Source of the DNA: Dyella solisilvae
GTDB taxonomy: Bacteria; Pseudomonadota; Gammaproteobacteria; Xanthomonadales; Rhodanobacteraceae
Assembly: GCF_003351225.1 (NCBI RefSeq)
Contig: NZ_QQSY01000001.1
Coordinates: 810,124-874,123, forward strand
DNA length: 64,000 bases
Reading direction: 5' to 3'
Position 1 is the stretch's first letter, and the number at the start of each line of letters is the position of its first letter. Both the position numbers and the translations under genes were made by a program. The notes beneath the pieces were generated by a model. It was not told where the DNA came from. It saw only the letters and a list, made by a program, of their open reading frames with translations, and searched no databases. Shown here in pieces: positions 49,550-58,049 of this stretch.

Positions 49550-50113
49550 ATGAAAGCTTCCGACGTCAAGAAAGGCAACGTGGTCGAACACGAAGGCACC
49601 GTCTACCAGGTGCGTGACATCGAGCGCAGCTCACCGACCGCGCGTGGCGGCAACGTCACCTTCCGCTTCACCATGTATTCCATCCCCGGCGGCCGCAAGT
49701 TCGACCTGAGCCTGCGCGCCGACGACGACCTCAAGGAAATGGACCTGCTGCGCCGTGCGGCGAACTTCTCGTACATGGACGGCGACGCCTACGTGTTCAT
49801 GGACAACGAGGATTACACGCAGTACACGCTCGGCCCCGAGCTGGTGGGCGACAACGCGGGCTACATCGTGGAAGGCCTCGAGGGCTACTACGTGCAGGTG
49901 ATCGACGATGCACCGGTGGGCCTGCAGGTGCCGACCAGCGTCACGCTGACCGTGGTCGACACCGCGCCGGAACTGAAGGGCGCCAGCGCCACCAAGCGCA
50001 CCAAGCCGGCCAAGCTCAACACCGGCATCGAGATCCAGGTGCCCGAGTACATCACCAACGAAGAGAAGGTGTGGGTGAACACGCTGACTGGCGAATTCGC
50101 CGGCCGCGCCTGA
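49550..50113 (+). CDS. efpL: Elongation factor P-like protein EfpL (YeiP)
   Basis: A 187-residue EF-P paralogue: KOW-like N-domain [20 protein letters not shown] with the tip loop SSPTARGGN where true EF-P carries its modified Lys, then two OB domains ([33 protein letters not shown] and the C-terminal [12 protein letters not shown]). EfpL binds stalled ribosomes and relieves arrest at proline-containing and related motifs. The start at 49550 matches the family N-terminus; the 30 nt before it are pyrimidine-rich and have no Shine-Dalgarno. A hairpin repeat lies directly upstream and an intrinsic terminator directly downstream. Confidence 0.95.
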   Translation: MKASDVKKGNVVEHEGTVYQVRDIERSSPTARGGNVTFRFTMYSIPGGRKFDLSLRADDDLKEMDLLRRAANFSYMDGDAYVFMDNEDYTQYTLGPELVGDNAGYIVEGLEGYYVQVIDDAPVGLQVPTSVTLTVVDTAPELKGASATKRTKPAKLNTGIEIQVPEYITNEEKVWVNTLTGEFAGRA

Positions 50114-50138
50114 TCTTCACCATCTTTTGATGGTCTCC

Positions 50139-50170
50139 ACGGCGCCCGGGACACCGGGCGCCGTTTTTTT
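50139..50170 (+). terminator. Rho-independent terminator of efpL
   Basis: A perfect 11-bp stem (ACGGCGCCCGG with CCGGGCGCCGT), GACA loop and seven T (50164-50170), starting 26 bp after the efpL stop. Confidence 0.93.
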
Positions 50171-50232
50171 GTTGGTTGACCACAGCGCGCCGCTGCGGCA
50201 GCTTCGCGCCATTGCCCCGCGACGTGACCGCC

Positions 50233-50988
50233 ATGCCCTTCCTGCCCCCACGGCGAGCGCTGCTGCTTTCCCTGCTGGTGGCCCTGCTCACCGCCTGTGC
50301 GCCGGCGCCGGTGCACAACCCGATCGCCCAATGGGTTCCCTCGCCCAACTTCGACGAACGCCGGCCCGTGCTGGTGGTGCTGCATTTCACCGACGACGAT
50401 TCGGCCGAGCGCGCCCTGCATACCCTGCGCACCCGCAACAGCGGCGGCCCGGTGAGTTCGCACTACCTGATCGGCAAGAACGGGCACATCTACCAGCTCG
50501 TCGACGATCACCAGCGCGCCTGGCACGCCGGCGTCGGTCGCTGGGGCACCATCACCGACGTGAATTCCGCCTCGATCGGCATCGAGCTGGACAACGACGG
50601 CGACTCGCCCTTCACCCAGGTGCAGATCGACAGCCTGTTGCGGCTGCTGGCCGACCTGACCGACCGCTGGCGCATCCCGCGCACGCAGGTCATCGGCCAC
50701 GAGGACATGGCGCCCGGCCGCAAGACCGACCCCGGCCCGCACTTCCCCTGGCAACAGCTCGCCCAGGCCGGTTTCGGTCTTTGGCCGCAAGGTCCGCTGC
50801 TCGATCCGCCGGCGGACTTCGACCCCTGGGCCGCGCTCGCGTTGATCGGCTATCCGCTGGATAACCGCACGGCCGCAGTGCAGTCGTTCCATCACCACTA
50901 TCGCGGTCTGGAGGGCGACACGCTGGACGATCAGGATCGGCGCATCCTCTACACACTGTCGCGACAGCTGGGCGCAGGCGGAAGCTGA
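50233..50988 (+). CDS. N-acetylmuramoyl-L-alanine amidase lipoprotein (AmpD/AmiD-like)
   Basis: A 251-residue amidase_2 protein with a type II signal ending in LLTAC (Cys21), so it is probably anchored in the outer membrane facing the periplasm as AmiD is. The zinc ligands are in VLVVLHFTDDD and GHEDMAPGRKTDPGPHFPW, with SSHYLIGKNGHIYQLV and IGIELDNDG between them. After the catalytic domain (about residue 190) comes a short helical, peptidoglycan-binding-like tail (FDPWAALALIGYPLD). It cleaves the MurNAc-L-Ala bond of muropeptides or peptidoglycan. A 5' extension to 50176 overlaps the preceding terminator and is not used. Confidence 0.93.
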   Translation: MPFLPPRRALLLSLLVALLTACAPAPVHNPIAQWVPSPNFDERRPVLVVLHFTDDDSAERALHTLRTRNSGGPVSSHYLIGKNGHIYQLVDDHQRAWHAGVGRWGTITDVNSASIGIELDNDGDSPFTQVQIDSLLRLLADLTDRWRIPRTQVIGHEDMAPGRKTDPGPHFPWQQLAQAGFGLWPQGPLLDPPADFDPWAALALIGYPLDNRTAAVQSFHHHYRGLEGDTLDDQDRRILYTLSRQLGAGGS

Positions 50989-51061
50989 GCATCAAGGCGC
51001 GCAACGCCGCCTGCATGTCGGCGCCCCATCGTCGCGTCCGCTTCAGGCGACCTGAGGCAGA

Positions 51062-53179
51062 ATGTCCGTATCGTTTAGGAGCGAACGTAGCGTCATGTCC
51101 TCGAGCGGTTATTCACTGCGCGCTTCCGTCGTCGACAGCCTGCTGACCACCAAGCGGCCGGACGTGCCGGTCCGCGTGGTGCTGCGCAATACCGCCGCGG
51201 TCGTCCTGCCGATGGGTTTGGGCCTGGCCACCGGACACCCGGGCGTCGGCCTGGGTATCGGCGCCGGCGCGTTGGACACCATGTTTTCCGACCAGCCGGG
51301 CCCTTATCGCCAGCGCATGGCCCGCCTGCTGCTGGCCTCGCTGGCCGCCGGACTGGCCTCCCTGATCGGCTTCCTGATCGGCGACCAGCTGATCCCCATC
51401 CTCATCGCCACCGCCGCCTTCGGATTCGTCGGCGGACTGCTGGTGGTGTTTGGCACGGACATGACCCGCGTGGGCATGACCAGCATGATCCTGCTGGTAG
51501 TCACGGCCGCCACGCCGCGTCCGCTGGCCGAAGCGCTGGGGGCCTCCGCGCTGATCTTCGCCGGTGGCCTGCTGCTCACCGTGTTCTCGGTCGCGGCCTG
51601 GCCGCTGCAACGCTACCGCCCCGAACGGCACGCCCTGGCGGAGGTCTACCGCGGGCTGGCGGCATTGGCCCGGCAACAGGCTCATGACGACGCCGATGTG
51701 CCTGCGTTGACCGAGGCCATGACCAAGCTGCAACACACCCTGCTGGGTCGGCACCATGCACGCGGCCGCGCGATGGAGGCCTTCGGCGTGCTGCTGGAGC
51801 TGGCCGAGCGCATCCGCCTCGAACTGACTGCCATGGCAGAGCTGCGCGCCAATCCCTCCATCCACGCGATGTTCCGCAGCGACGCCGCCCGCGTGCTCGC
51901 CGCCATCGCCGATGCGCTGGAAACGGGTGACTCGCCCCAGCAGGGAGAACACGCGCTGCAGACGCTGCAGGCGAGCGAGAATGCACTGCTCGGTAACGGC
52001 GGCGACGCGGACGGCCTGGCAACGCATCTCCACGCGCTTTCGGGCCAGTTGGCCGCCGCCGTGCGCAACGCGAACTGGGCCGGCAGCCGTGGTGAAATCC
52101 GCGCCGCCGCCGACGAGACGCCGCTACCCGCCGCGCTACGCAGCAGCTCGGCGCGCGCCACGCTCCGCGCCAACCTGACGCCGCACTCGGTGGCTTTCCG
52201 CCACGCGGTGCGCAGCGCCGTCACACTGACTGCGACCTTGTTCGTTGCACGCGAACTGGCCCTGCCCCACGGCTACTGGCTACCCATGACCGCCGCCATC
52301 GTGCTGCGCCCGGATTTCGCCGCCACTTTCAACTTCGGCCTGCTGCGGGTGGTCGGCACCGTGCTCGGCCTGGTGCTCACCACCGCGCTGCTGCACTTCA
52401 CGCCGCACGAGGCATGGGCGCACCTCGCCCTGATGGCGGTGCTCTGCATGGCGTTCCGTTACCTCGCCACCGCACACTACGGCGTGGCGGTGGCGGCGCT
52501 GACCGGCACGGTGGTGATCCTGCTGTCCTTCTACGGCGTCAACTCCAGCGACGCGGTGACCGACCGCGTGATCAACACGGCGCTGGGCAGCGGCATGGCC
52601 CTGCTTGCCTACGTGTTGTGGCCCACCTGGGAGCGCGGCCGCGCACGGGCGGCGCTGTCGGACATGCTCGACGCCTATGCCGACTACCTGCACGCGCTGG
52701 CCCATCCGGAGCGACGCGATGGACGCCGCGAGGCGCGCACCGCGGCCCGCACCGCGCGCAGCAATGCCCAGGCCTCCCTTGATCGCATGCGCGCCGAACC
52801 GGCGACGCCGCCAGCGCTGCTGGAACTGGCCAACGCGCTGTTCGCCAACGGTAACCGCCTGGCCCGCACCGCGATGACGCTGGAAGCACTGATCGACGAC
52901 CACGACAACCTGCCGGAGACGGTGGAAATGTGCACCTTCGTCGACCAGTCCGCCTATGCGCTGCACGAAGTGGCTATCGCGTTGCGCGCACAGCGCGCGC
53001 CCGAACGCCTGCCGGACCTGCGCAGCCTGCAGCGCACCTACGCCGCGCTGCTGGGCATGGCCGAAGACCATCAGGCAGCGGACCTGTTGACGCGCATCAG
53101 CGACCGTCTGGTGGACAACGTGAACACCCTGGCGCACGTCACCGGCCGCAGCCGCAGCAAGTCCGCCGCGACGGTGTAA
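51062..53179 (+). CDS. FUSC-family (YccS/AaeB-like) inner-membrane protein
   Basis: This 705-residue membrane protein has two repeated blocks of hydrophobic helices (about 35-185 and 375-520), each followed by a long soluble helical region, the layout of the fusaric-acid-resistance/aromatic acid exporter family. Landmarks are LASLIGFLIGDQLIPILIAT, the second FUSC block HGYWLPMTAAIVLRPDFAAT, and RVVGTVLGLVLTTALL. The ATG at 51062 has GAGG 4 nt upstream; an in-frame ATG at 51095 has AGGAG but 13 nt away, so the start is uncertain by 11 residues. The substrate, if it is an efflux protein, is unknown. Confidence 0.9.
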   Translation: MSVSFRSERSVMSSSGYSLRASVVDSLLTTKRPDVPVRVVLRNTAAVVLPMGLGLATGHPGVGLGIGAGALDTMFSDQPGPYRQRMARLLLASLAAGLASLIGFLIGDQLIPILIATAAFGFVGGLLVVFGTDMTRVGMTSMILLVVTAATPRPLAEALGASALIFAGGLLLTVFSVAAWPLQRYRPERHALAEVYRGLAALARQQAHDDADVPALTEAMTKLQHTLLGRHHARGRAMEAFGVLLELAERIRLELTAMAELRANPSIHAMFRSDAARVLAAIADALETGDSPQQGEHALQTLQASENALLGNGGDADGLATHLHALSGQLAAAVRNANWAGSRGEIRAAADETPLPAALRSSSARATLRANLTPHSVAFRHAVRSAVTLTATLFVARELALPHGYWLPMTAAIVLRPDFAATFNFGLLRVVGTVLGLVLTTALLHFTPHEAWAHLALMAVLCMAFRYLATAHYGVAVAALTGTVVILLSFYGVNSSDAVTDRVINTALGSGMALLAYVLWPTWERGRARAALSDMLDAYADYLHALAHPERRDGRREARTAARTARSNAQASLDRMRAEPATPPALLELANALFANGNRLARTAMTLEALIDDHDNLPETVEMCTFVDQSAYALHEVAIALRAQRAPERLPDLRSLQRTYAALLGMAEDHQAADLLTRISDRLVDNVNTLAHVTGRSRSKSAATV

Positions 53180-53206
53180 CCCACGTTCCTACGGGGGAAA
53201 CCCAGG

Positions 53207-53581
53207 TCAGGCCCCCACGCTGCGCCGCACGGCGTCGATGTCGCGCACCGGCCGCACCTCGATCCGTCCCGTGCGCGACCAGGGAAACTGCTGGGCGATG
53301 CGCACGGCTTCGTCCATGTCGGCCGCCTCGATCAGGTTGAAGCCGCCCAGGTATTCCTTGGCCTCGGCAAACGGGCCGTCGATCACGCTCATGGTGTCCT
53401 CGCGCATGCGCAGCGACTTGGTCTGCGACGGCGCCTCCAACTGCATCGAATCAAGCAGGCAGCCCTCGGCGCGCAGTTCGTCGGCGTGGGCGAAGCAGCC
53501 GCGCATCATGCTGTCCCGCTCGTCCTGCGGCATGGCCCCCAGCAGCGCGTCGTCGTTGTAGATCATGACCAGGAATTTCAT
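53207..53581 (-). CDS. YciI/DGPFAETKE-family protein
   Basis: A 124-residue YCII-related ferredoxin-like fold protein with MKFLVMIYNDDALLGAMPQD at the start and the family signature DGPFAEAKEYLGGF. GGGAGG precedes the ATG. The genes are often found near ECF sigma factors, but none is present here. The enzymatic function is unknown. It is convergent with the FUSC gene. Confidence 0.92.
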   Translation of the reverse strand: MKFLVMIYNDDALLGAMPQDERDSMMRGCFAHADELRAEGCLLDSMQLEAPSQTKSLRMREDTMSVIDGPFAEAKEYLGGFNLIEAADMDEAVRIAQQFPWSRTGRIEVRPVRDIDAVRRSVGA

Positions 53582-53871
53582 GCATGCCTCCCATGGCTGA
53601 GCTGGCGTGACCGCATCGCGCATGATGCCGACATTCCTCCGGTTGCGCACATGCCGGAAGGTGGCTGTTCACGGGGCATCCACGCTTCGGCCACGCCGAT
53701 CCACGCCCCCTTTGCCAAGCCCGGCCGCTTCGCAATTCCGCCCGCCACTGAGACCGGCCCGGCGCCGCACGGCCGCGACCACCGTTCAGGCAGAACCGGT
53801 TCCCCGCCCGCCGCCCCAAGGCCGCAGATCCCCCCGCGACGGCCACGCGCCGAGGACTTACACTCGGTGAC

Positions 53872-54906
53872 ATGCTGAAGATCGACACCCACGCGCACAT
53901 CCTGCCCCGTGACTGGCCGAACCTCGCAGCCAAGTTCGGCGACGACCGCTTTCCCGTGATGATCCACAACGACGGACGGCATCGCATCTACAAGGATGGC
54001 AAGTTCTTCCGCGAGGTCTGGGAGTCCGCCTTCGACGCGCGCCAGCGCATCGATGACTACGCGCGCTTCGGCGTCGGCGTGCAGGTGGTGTCCACGGTGC
54101 CGGTGCTGTTCTCCTACTGGGCGCCCGGCTACCAGGCGCTGGAGCTGCATCGCCACCTCAACGACCAGATGGCCGCGCTGTGCAACGATCACCCACGCCA
54201 CTTTGCCGGCATCGGCACGGTTCCGCTGCAGTCGCCGGACCTGGCCATCCGTGAGCTGGAGCGCTGCATCGACGAGCTGGGTTTGCAGGGCGTGCAGATC
54301 GGCTCGCACTGCAACGACTGGAATCTCGACGCGCCGGAACTGTTCCCGTTCTTCGAGGCGGCGGCGGACCTCGGCGCCGCCGTGATGGTGCACCCCTGGG
54401 ACATGATGGGCGCCGCCAGCATGCCCAAGTACTGGCTGCCCTGGCTGGTGGGCATGCCGGCCGAGCAGTCGCGCGCCGCCTGCTGTCTCGTGTTCGGCGG
54501 CGTGCTGGAACGCCTGCCCCGGCTGCGCGTGATGCTGGCCCATGGCGGCGGCAGCTTCCCGTGGAGCATCGGCCGCATCGAGCATGGCTTCCGCATGCGC
54601 CCGGACCTGGTCGCCACCGACAACCCGCGCAACCCGCGCGAGTACCTGCAGCGCCTGTATTTCGACTCCTGCGTGCACGATCCCCACGCCCTTCGCTATC
54701 TCCTGGATGTGACCGGGGTCGAGCGCGTGATGCTGGGTACCGACTATCCTTTCCCGCTGGGGGAGCAAGTTCCGGGCAGCGGCATCGAGGCATTGGTCCT
54801 CGACGATGCGGACCGCGCGCGGCTCTTCCACGGCACGGCCCTGGAATGGCTGGGGCTGCCGCTCAATCGTTTTGAACCCATGGCCGTTACTCAGGAGCAG
54901 GCATGA
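53872..54906 (+). CDS. 2-amino-3-carboxymuconate-6-semialdehyde decarboxylase (ACMSD)
   Basis: This 344-residue amidohydrolase-fold decarboxylase diverts aminocarboxymuconate semialdehyde of the kynurenine pathway away from quinolinate/NAD towards catabolism. The zinc ligands His7/His9 lie in IDTHAHILP; the DGRHRIYKDGKFFREV segment, AVMVHPWDMMG (metal His), LAHGGGSFPWSIGRIEHG and MLGTDYPFPLG (metal Asp) are characteristic of ACMSD. The neighbouring kynureninase gene supports this over other amidohydrolase-2 decarboxylases. The stop overlaps the next gene (ATGA). Confidence 0.92.
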   Translation: MLKIDTHAHILPRDWPNLAAKFGDDRFPVMIHNDGRHRIYKDGKFFREVWESAFDARQRIDDYARFGVGVQVVSTVPVLFSYWAPGYQALELHRHLNDQMAALCNDHPRHFAGIGTVPLQSPDLAIRELERCIDELGLQGVQIGSHCNDWNLDAPELFPFFEAAADLGAAVMVHPWDMMGAASMPKYWLPWLVGMPAEQSRAACCLVFGGVLERLPRLRVMLAHGGGSFPWSIGRIEHGFRMRPDLVATDNPRNPREYLQRLYFDSCVHDPHALRYLLDVTGVERVMLGTDYPFPLGEQVPGSGIEALVLDDADRARLFHGTALEWLGLPLNRFEPMAVTQEQA

Positions 54907-55409
54907 GCTTTTCCCGCAACATGGTTCTCGCCGCCGCCCTCGTGCTCGCTGGCGCCGCCCACGCAGGCGAAGTCAGCATGGCCGGTGGTAGCGTCAGCTT
55001 CAGCACCCCCGACCAGTGGGTAGGCATCATGGAAACCCAGGGCGATCCGGAAGTGCGCGTGTTCCAGGTGCCCGACCCCTCGCCCACGGCGAGCAGCAGC
55101 CTGGCCCGCGTGACCGTGACGGTGAAGCAGGTGGCCAATGCCAATGAATTCCAGCAGTACGTGAACAACGCCATGAGCAAGGCCAAGGCGCTCACCGGCT
55201 ACCAGGCCGGCAGTGGCCAGGGTTCGGACAACTTCGCGTATACCGCGCAGGAGAACGGCGCCCCGTATACCTACAGCGAGCGCTACTGGTTCAAGGACAA
55301 CCACGCCATCCAGCTGCGCTGCGTGCGTCCCTCGCAGAGCCAGGCCGGCGCCCAGTGGAAGGCCGCGTTCGACAAGGGTTGCGACGCGATTGCGGCGCGC
55401 CTGAAGTAG
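54903..55409 (+). CDS. Small secreted protein of unknown function
   Basis: A 168-residue protein with a Sec signal peptide cleaved after ALVLAGAAHA. The mature part has VSFSTPDQWVGIMETQGDPE, an even mix of strands and helices and a C-terminal Cys pair (LRCVRP and KGCDAIAARLK). It is translationally coupled to ACMSD (ATGA), yet it lacks any enzyme motif. It is probably periplasmic; the reason for coupling to a kynurenine-pathway enzyme is not evident. Confidence 0.85.
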   Translation: MSFSRNMVLAAALVLAGAAHAGEVSMAGGSVSFSTPDQWVGIMETQGDPEVRVFQVPDPSPTASSSLARVTVTVKQVANANEFQQYVNNAMSKAKALTGYQAGSGQGSDNFAYTAQENGAPYTYSERYWFKDNHAIQLRCVRPSQSQAGAQWKAAFDKGCDAIAARLK

Positions 55410-55612
55410 TCTCCCGCTGGAACTTCCTCGACGCTGCCCGGCGGACATGGATGCCCCGGACGCGACAGGTGAAGAACGGAGACAGGTACCCCGCATCTTT
55501 GCCTACGAAGCAACGGGAAAAGTCCGGCGGCATTCTTTGGGGACATCTCGAACAGTAGTGTTGCACCGCAATTTCATGCGATGCCAAACCGTCTACTGCG
55601 AGGTGAAAACCC

Positions 55613-56509
55613 ATGAGAGCTTGCTTTCTTCCATGCTTGGCCATTGCACTGGCTGCCTGCGCAACAAACGTGGCGCACGCGTACGACGGCGTCGTGGACC
55701 AATGCGCGTCATGTACAACCGATGCAGCATTCCGCCAGACAGCGAAGCAATACTACGACATAGGCGGCGTCACGCTTTACAACCTCAAGACTGGAGCAAT
55801 TCATTCATACGTCTTTGGCCTGAAGCGGGGATATGCCGATCAGATTGAACCGCCGCCCGAGGCCGTTGAGGTTATGGAGGTCGCAACTGACCCCAACATC
55901 TATAGTGCATTCGCTAATGTAAGCGGTTTTTACCAGGCCGCCGGGTATAGGTTGCAGGCCGCCATCAGTATTCCGTATACCGACTTGGGACCGAATGTCC
56001 CCGGCCTTAATCAAGGCACGTCTGCTTACGATGTCACCGAGGATTACAACCTTCGCAATCGCATTGGCATCGAAATCGTCAACAACAAGGATAAGTGGAA
56101 TCAGGTACGTGCCTTCGTAAACAAGGTCGATCAAACGATGCTCATGTTGCTTGGCCTAAAGGACGAAGGTGTCCTGGAAGTTCGGGTGATATTTTCTGAT
56201 GGGAGCACTGCGCTTTACCGGCTCAGCACCAAAAGCACGAACTCGACCAAGCTGGAGTATGTTCCAGGCAGTGCCACGACACCCAAGAACCGGGGCATAC
56301 CGGACTCCAATCAACCCCAATATCAAGGCAAATGGTATGGCCCGGCGGCCGGTGGGGACGACATGGGAAGATTTGGCAAACACATGAACTCCATCGGTGT
56401 TCCCACCAACTGGAACTACAACGGCGGCTCAAACCCACGCGAAGTCCAATGCACATGGAAAACCGCCCAAAGCGGCAATACGCTGATTTGCGTGGATTCG
56501 ACGCACTGA
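55613..56509 (+). CDS. AT-richer secreted hypothetical protein
   Basis: A 298-residue protein with a signal peptide (CLAIALAACATNVAHA; the LAAC could also be a lipobox). The mature part has an early CASC pair, a central strand/helix region (IGIEIVNNKDKWNQVRAFV, LEVRVIFSDGSTALYRL) and a C-terminal Cys pair around VQCTWKTAQSGNTLIC. GAGGTG precedes the ATG. Codon use is visibly less GC-rich than the flanking genes (many AT-ending codons), suggesting recent acquisition. No family recognised. The segment GIPDSNQPQYQGKWYGPA is Pro/Gly/Tyr-rich. Confidence 0.8.
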   Translation: MRACFLPCLAIALAACATNVAHAYDGVVDQCASCTTDAAFRQTAKQYYDIGGVTLYNLKTGAIHSYVFGLKRGYADQIEPPPEAVEVMEVATDPNIYSAFANVSGFYQAAGYRLQAAISIPYTDLGPNVPGLNQGTSAYDVTEDYNLRNRIGIEIVNNKDKWNQVRAFVNKVDQTMLMLLGLKDEGVLEVRVIFSDGSTALYRLSTKSTNSTKLEYVPGSATTPKNRGIPDSNQPQYQGKWYGPAAGGDDMGRFGKHMNSIGVPTNWNYNGGSNPREVQCTWKTAQSGNTLICVDSTH

Positions 56510-56524
56510 CGGCAGGCCCTGCAT

Positions 56525-56551
56525 TGGGCACGCGCCAGACAAGCGTGCCCA
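56525..56551 (+). terminator. Hairpin after the AT-richer hypothetical gene
   Basis: A perfect 9-bp stem (TGGGCACGC with GCGTGCCCA) with a 9-nt loop, 16 bp after the stop. There is no T-run, so termination would be weak or Rho-assisted. Confidence 0.4.
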
Positions 56552-56708
56552 TTCGTCCGGCATAGAACGGAGTTCCACCGACGTCCACCAACGTTCAGTA
56601 GCGGGGGACGTCGCCGCGTCATGCGCGGAAATGTGTGCCGGGTGGCGACGCTCGTGAAAAGTCGGGAATGATGGCAATCTACCGAGGGTGAACAAGTCCG
56701 GAAAATGC

Positions 56709-57989
56709 ATGTCCACTAGCTACGAAGCCACCCTTGCCTGGGCGCAGGCCCAGGACGCCGCCGATCCGCTGAGCAGCTTCCGCGACGAGTTCCTGATCCC
56801 TCCACACGAAGGTCGCGACAGTCACTACTTCTGCGGCAATTCGCTGGGCCTGCAGCCGCGGGCCGTGCGCCCGGCGCTCAGCGCGGAACTGGACTATTGG
56901 GGTGAGCTGGCGGTGGAGGGACATTTCCGCGGCCGCCTGCCGTGGATGGACTACCACGAGTTTGTTCGCGACGACCTTGCCACTGTGGTGGGCGCGCAGC
57001 CGTCCGAAGTGGTGGCGATGAACACGCTGGGCGTGAACCTGCACCTGATGATGGTGAGCTTCTACCGCCCGACCCCGGAACGACACGCCATCCTGATCGA
57101 AGCGGGTTCGTTCCCCACGGATCGCTACGCGGTGGAATCACAGGTCCGCTTCCACGGCTTCGACCCTGCGACCGCTCTGATCGAGCTGGAAAGCGACGAA
57201 CCCAACGGCACGATCTCGATGGCCGCAATCGAGCGCGTGCTCGCCGAGCACGGCTCGCGTATCGCCCTCGTGATGTTGCCAGGCATCCAGTACCGCACCG
57301 GCCAGGCCTTCGACCTGGCGGCCATCGTGCGGCTGGCCAGTCGCCACGGTTGCATGGTCGGCTTCGACCTCGCGCACGCCGTTGGAAACCTTCCACTGCA
57401 ACTGCACGACAGCGGCGCCGACTTCGCCATCTGGTGCAGTTACAAGTACCTCAACAGCGGCCCCGGCGCCGTTGGCGGTGCCTTCGTGCACGATCGACAC
57501 GCGCGCACCACCTTGCCCCGTTTCGCCGGTTGGTGGGGTCACGACAAGACCACCCGTTTCCAGATGGGCCCCGAGTTCGTACCAACCTATGGCGCCGACG
57601 GCTGGCAGCTCAGCAATCCACCGATCCTCGCCCTGGCCCCGCTTCGCATTTCGCTGGAAATTTTCCGTCGCGCGGGCATGGATCGCCTGCGCGAGAAATC
57701 GGTTCGCCTGACCGGCTACCTGGAATGGCTCGTGCACAGCCAGTTGCACGACGTGTTGGAAGTGGTGACGCCACGAGAAGCGGATCGCCGCGGCAGCCAG
57801 CTATCCATCCGCGTGCTGGGCGGCCGCGAGCGCGGACGCTCGCTGTTCGAATACCTGATGGAACACGGCGTCATCGGCGACTGGCGCGAGCCCGACGTGA
57901 TCCGCATCTCGCCTACGCCGCTGTACAACCGCTATGCGGACTGTGTCGCGTTTGCCGAAGCCGTACGTCGCTGGACCGGCAACAACTGA
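56709..57989 (+). CDS. kynU: Kynureninase
   Basis: A 426-residue PLP enzyme that splits kynurenine or 3-hydroxykynurenine to (3-hydroxy)anthranilate and alanine. Landmarks are YFCGNSLGLQP near the N-terminus, the FHGFDPATALIELESDEPNG region, VGFDLAHAVGNLPL with the PLP-binding Asp, and the Schiff-base Lys246 in WCSYKYLNSGPGAVGGAFVH. The ATG at 56709 is preferred over an in-frame GTG at 56688. With ACMSD 2 kb upstream it indicates a kynurenine pathway for tryptophan breakdown and/or NAD synthesis; other pathway genes lie outside the window. Confidence 0.96.
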   Translation: MSTSYEATLAWAQAQDAADPLSSFRDEFLIPPHEGRDSHYFCGNSLGLQPRAVRPALSAELDYWGELAVEGHFRGRLPWMDYHEFVRDDLATVVGAQPSEVVAMNTLGVNLHLMMVSFYRPTPERHAILIEAGSFPTDRYAVESQVRFHGFDPATALIELESDEPNGTISMAAIERVLAEHGSRIALVMLPGIQYRTGQAFDLAAIVRLASRHGCMVGFDLAHAVGNLPLQLHDSGADFAIWCSYKYLNSGPGAVGGAFVHDRHARTTLPRFAGWWGHDKTTRFQMGPEFVPTYGADGWQLSNPPILALAPLRISLEIFRRAGMDRLREKSVRLTGYLEWLVHSQLHDVLEVVTPREADRRGSQLSIRVLGGRERGRSLFEYLMEHGVIGDWREPDVIRISPTPLYNRYADCVAFAEAVRRWTGNN

Positions 57990-58049
57990 CGATTCTCGCG
58001 AGCGCAGCACAAGCCACTCGTGATCTTTGGCGCAGCCAATCCCGTGAAA

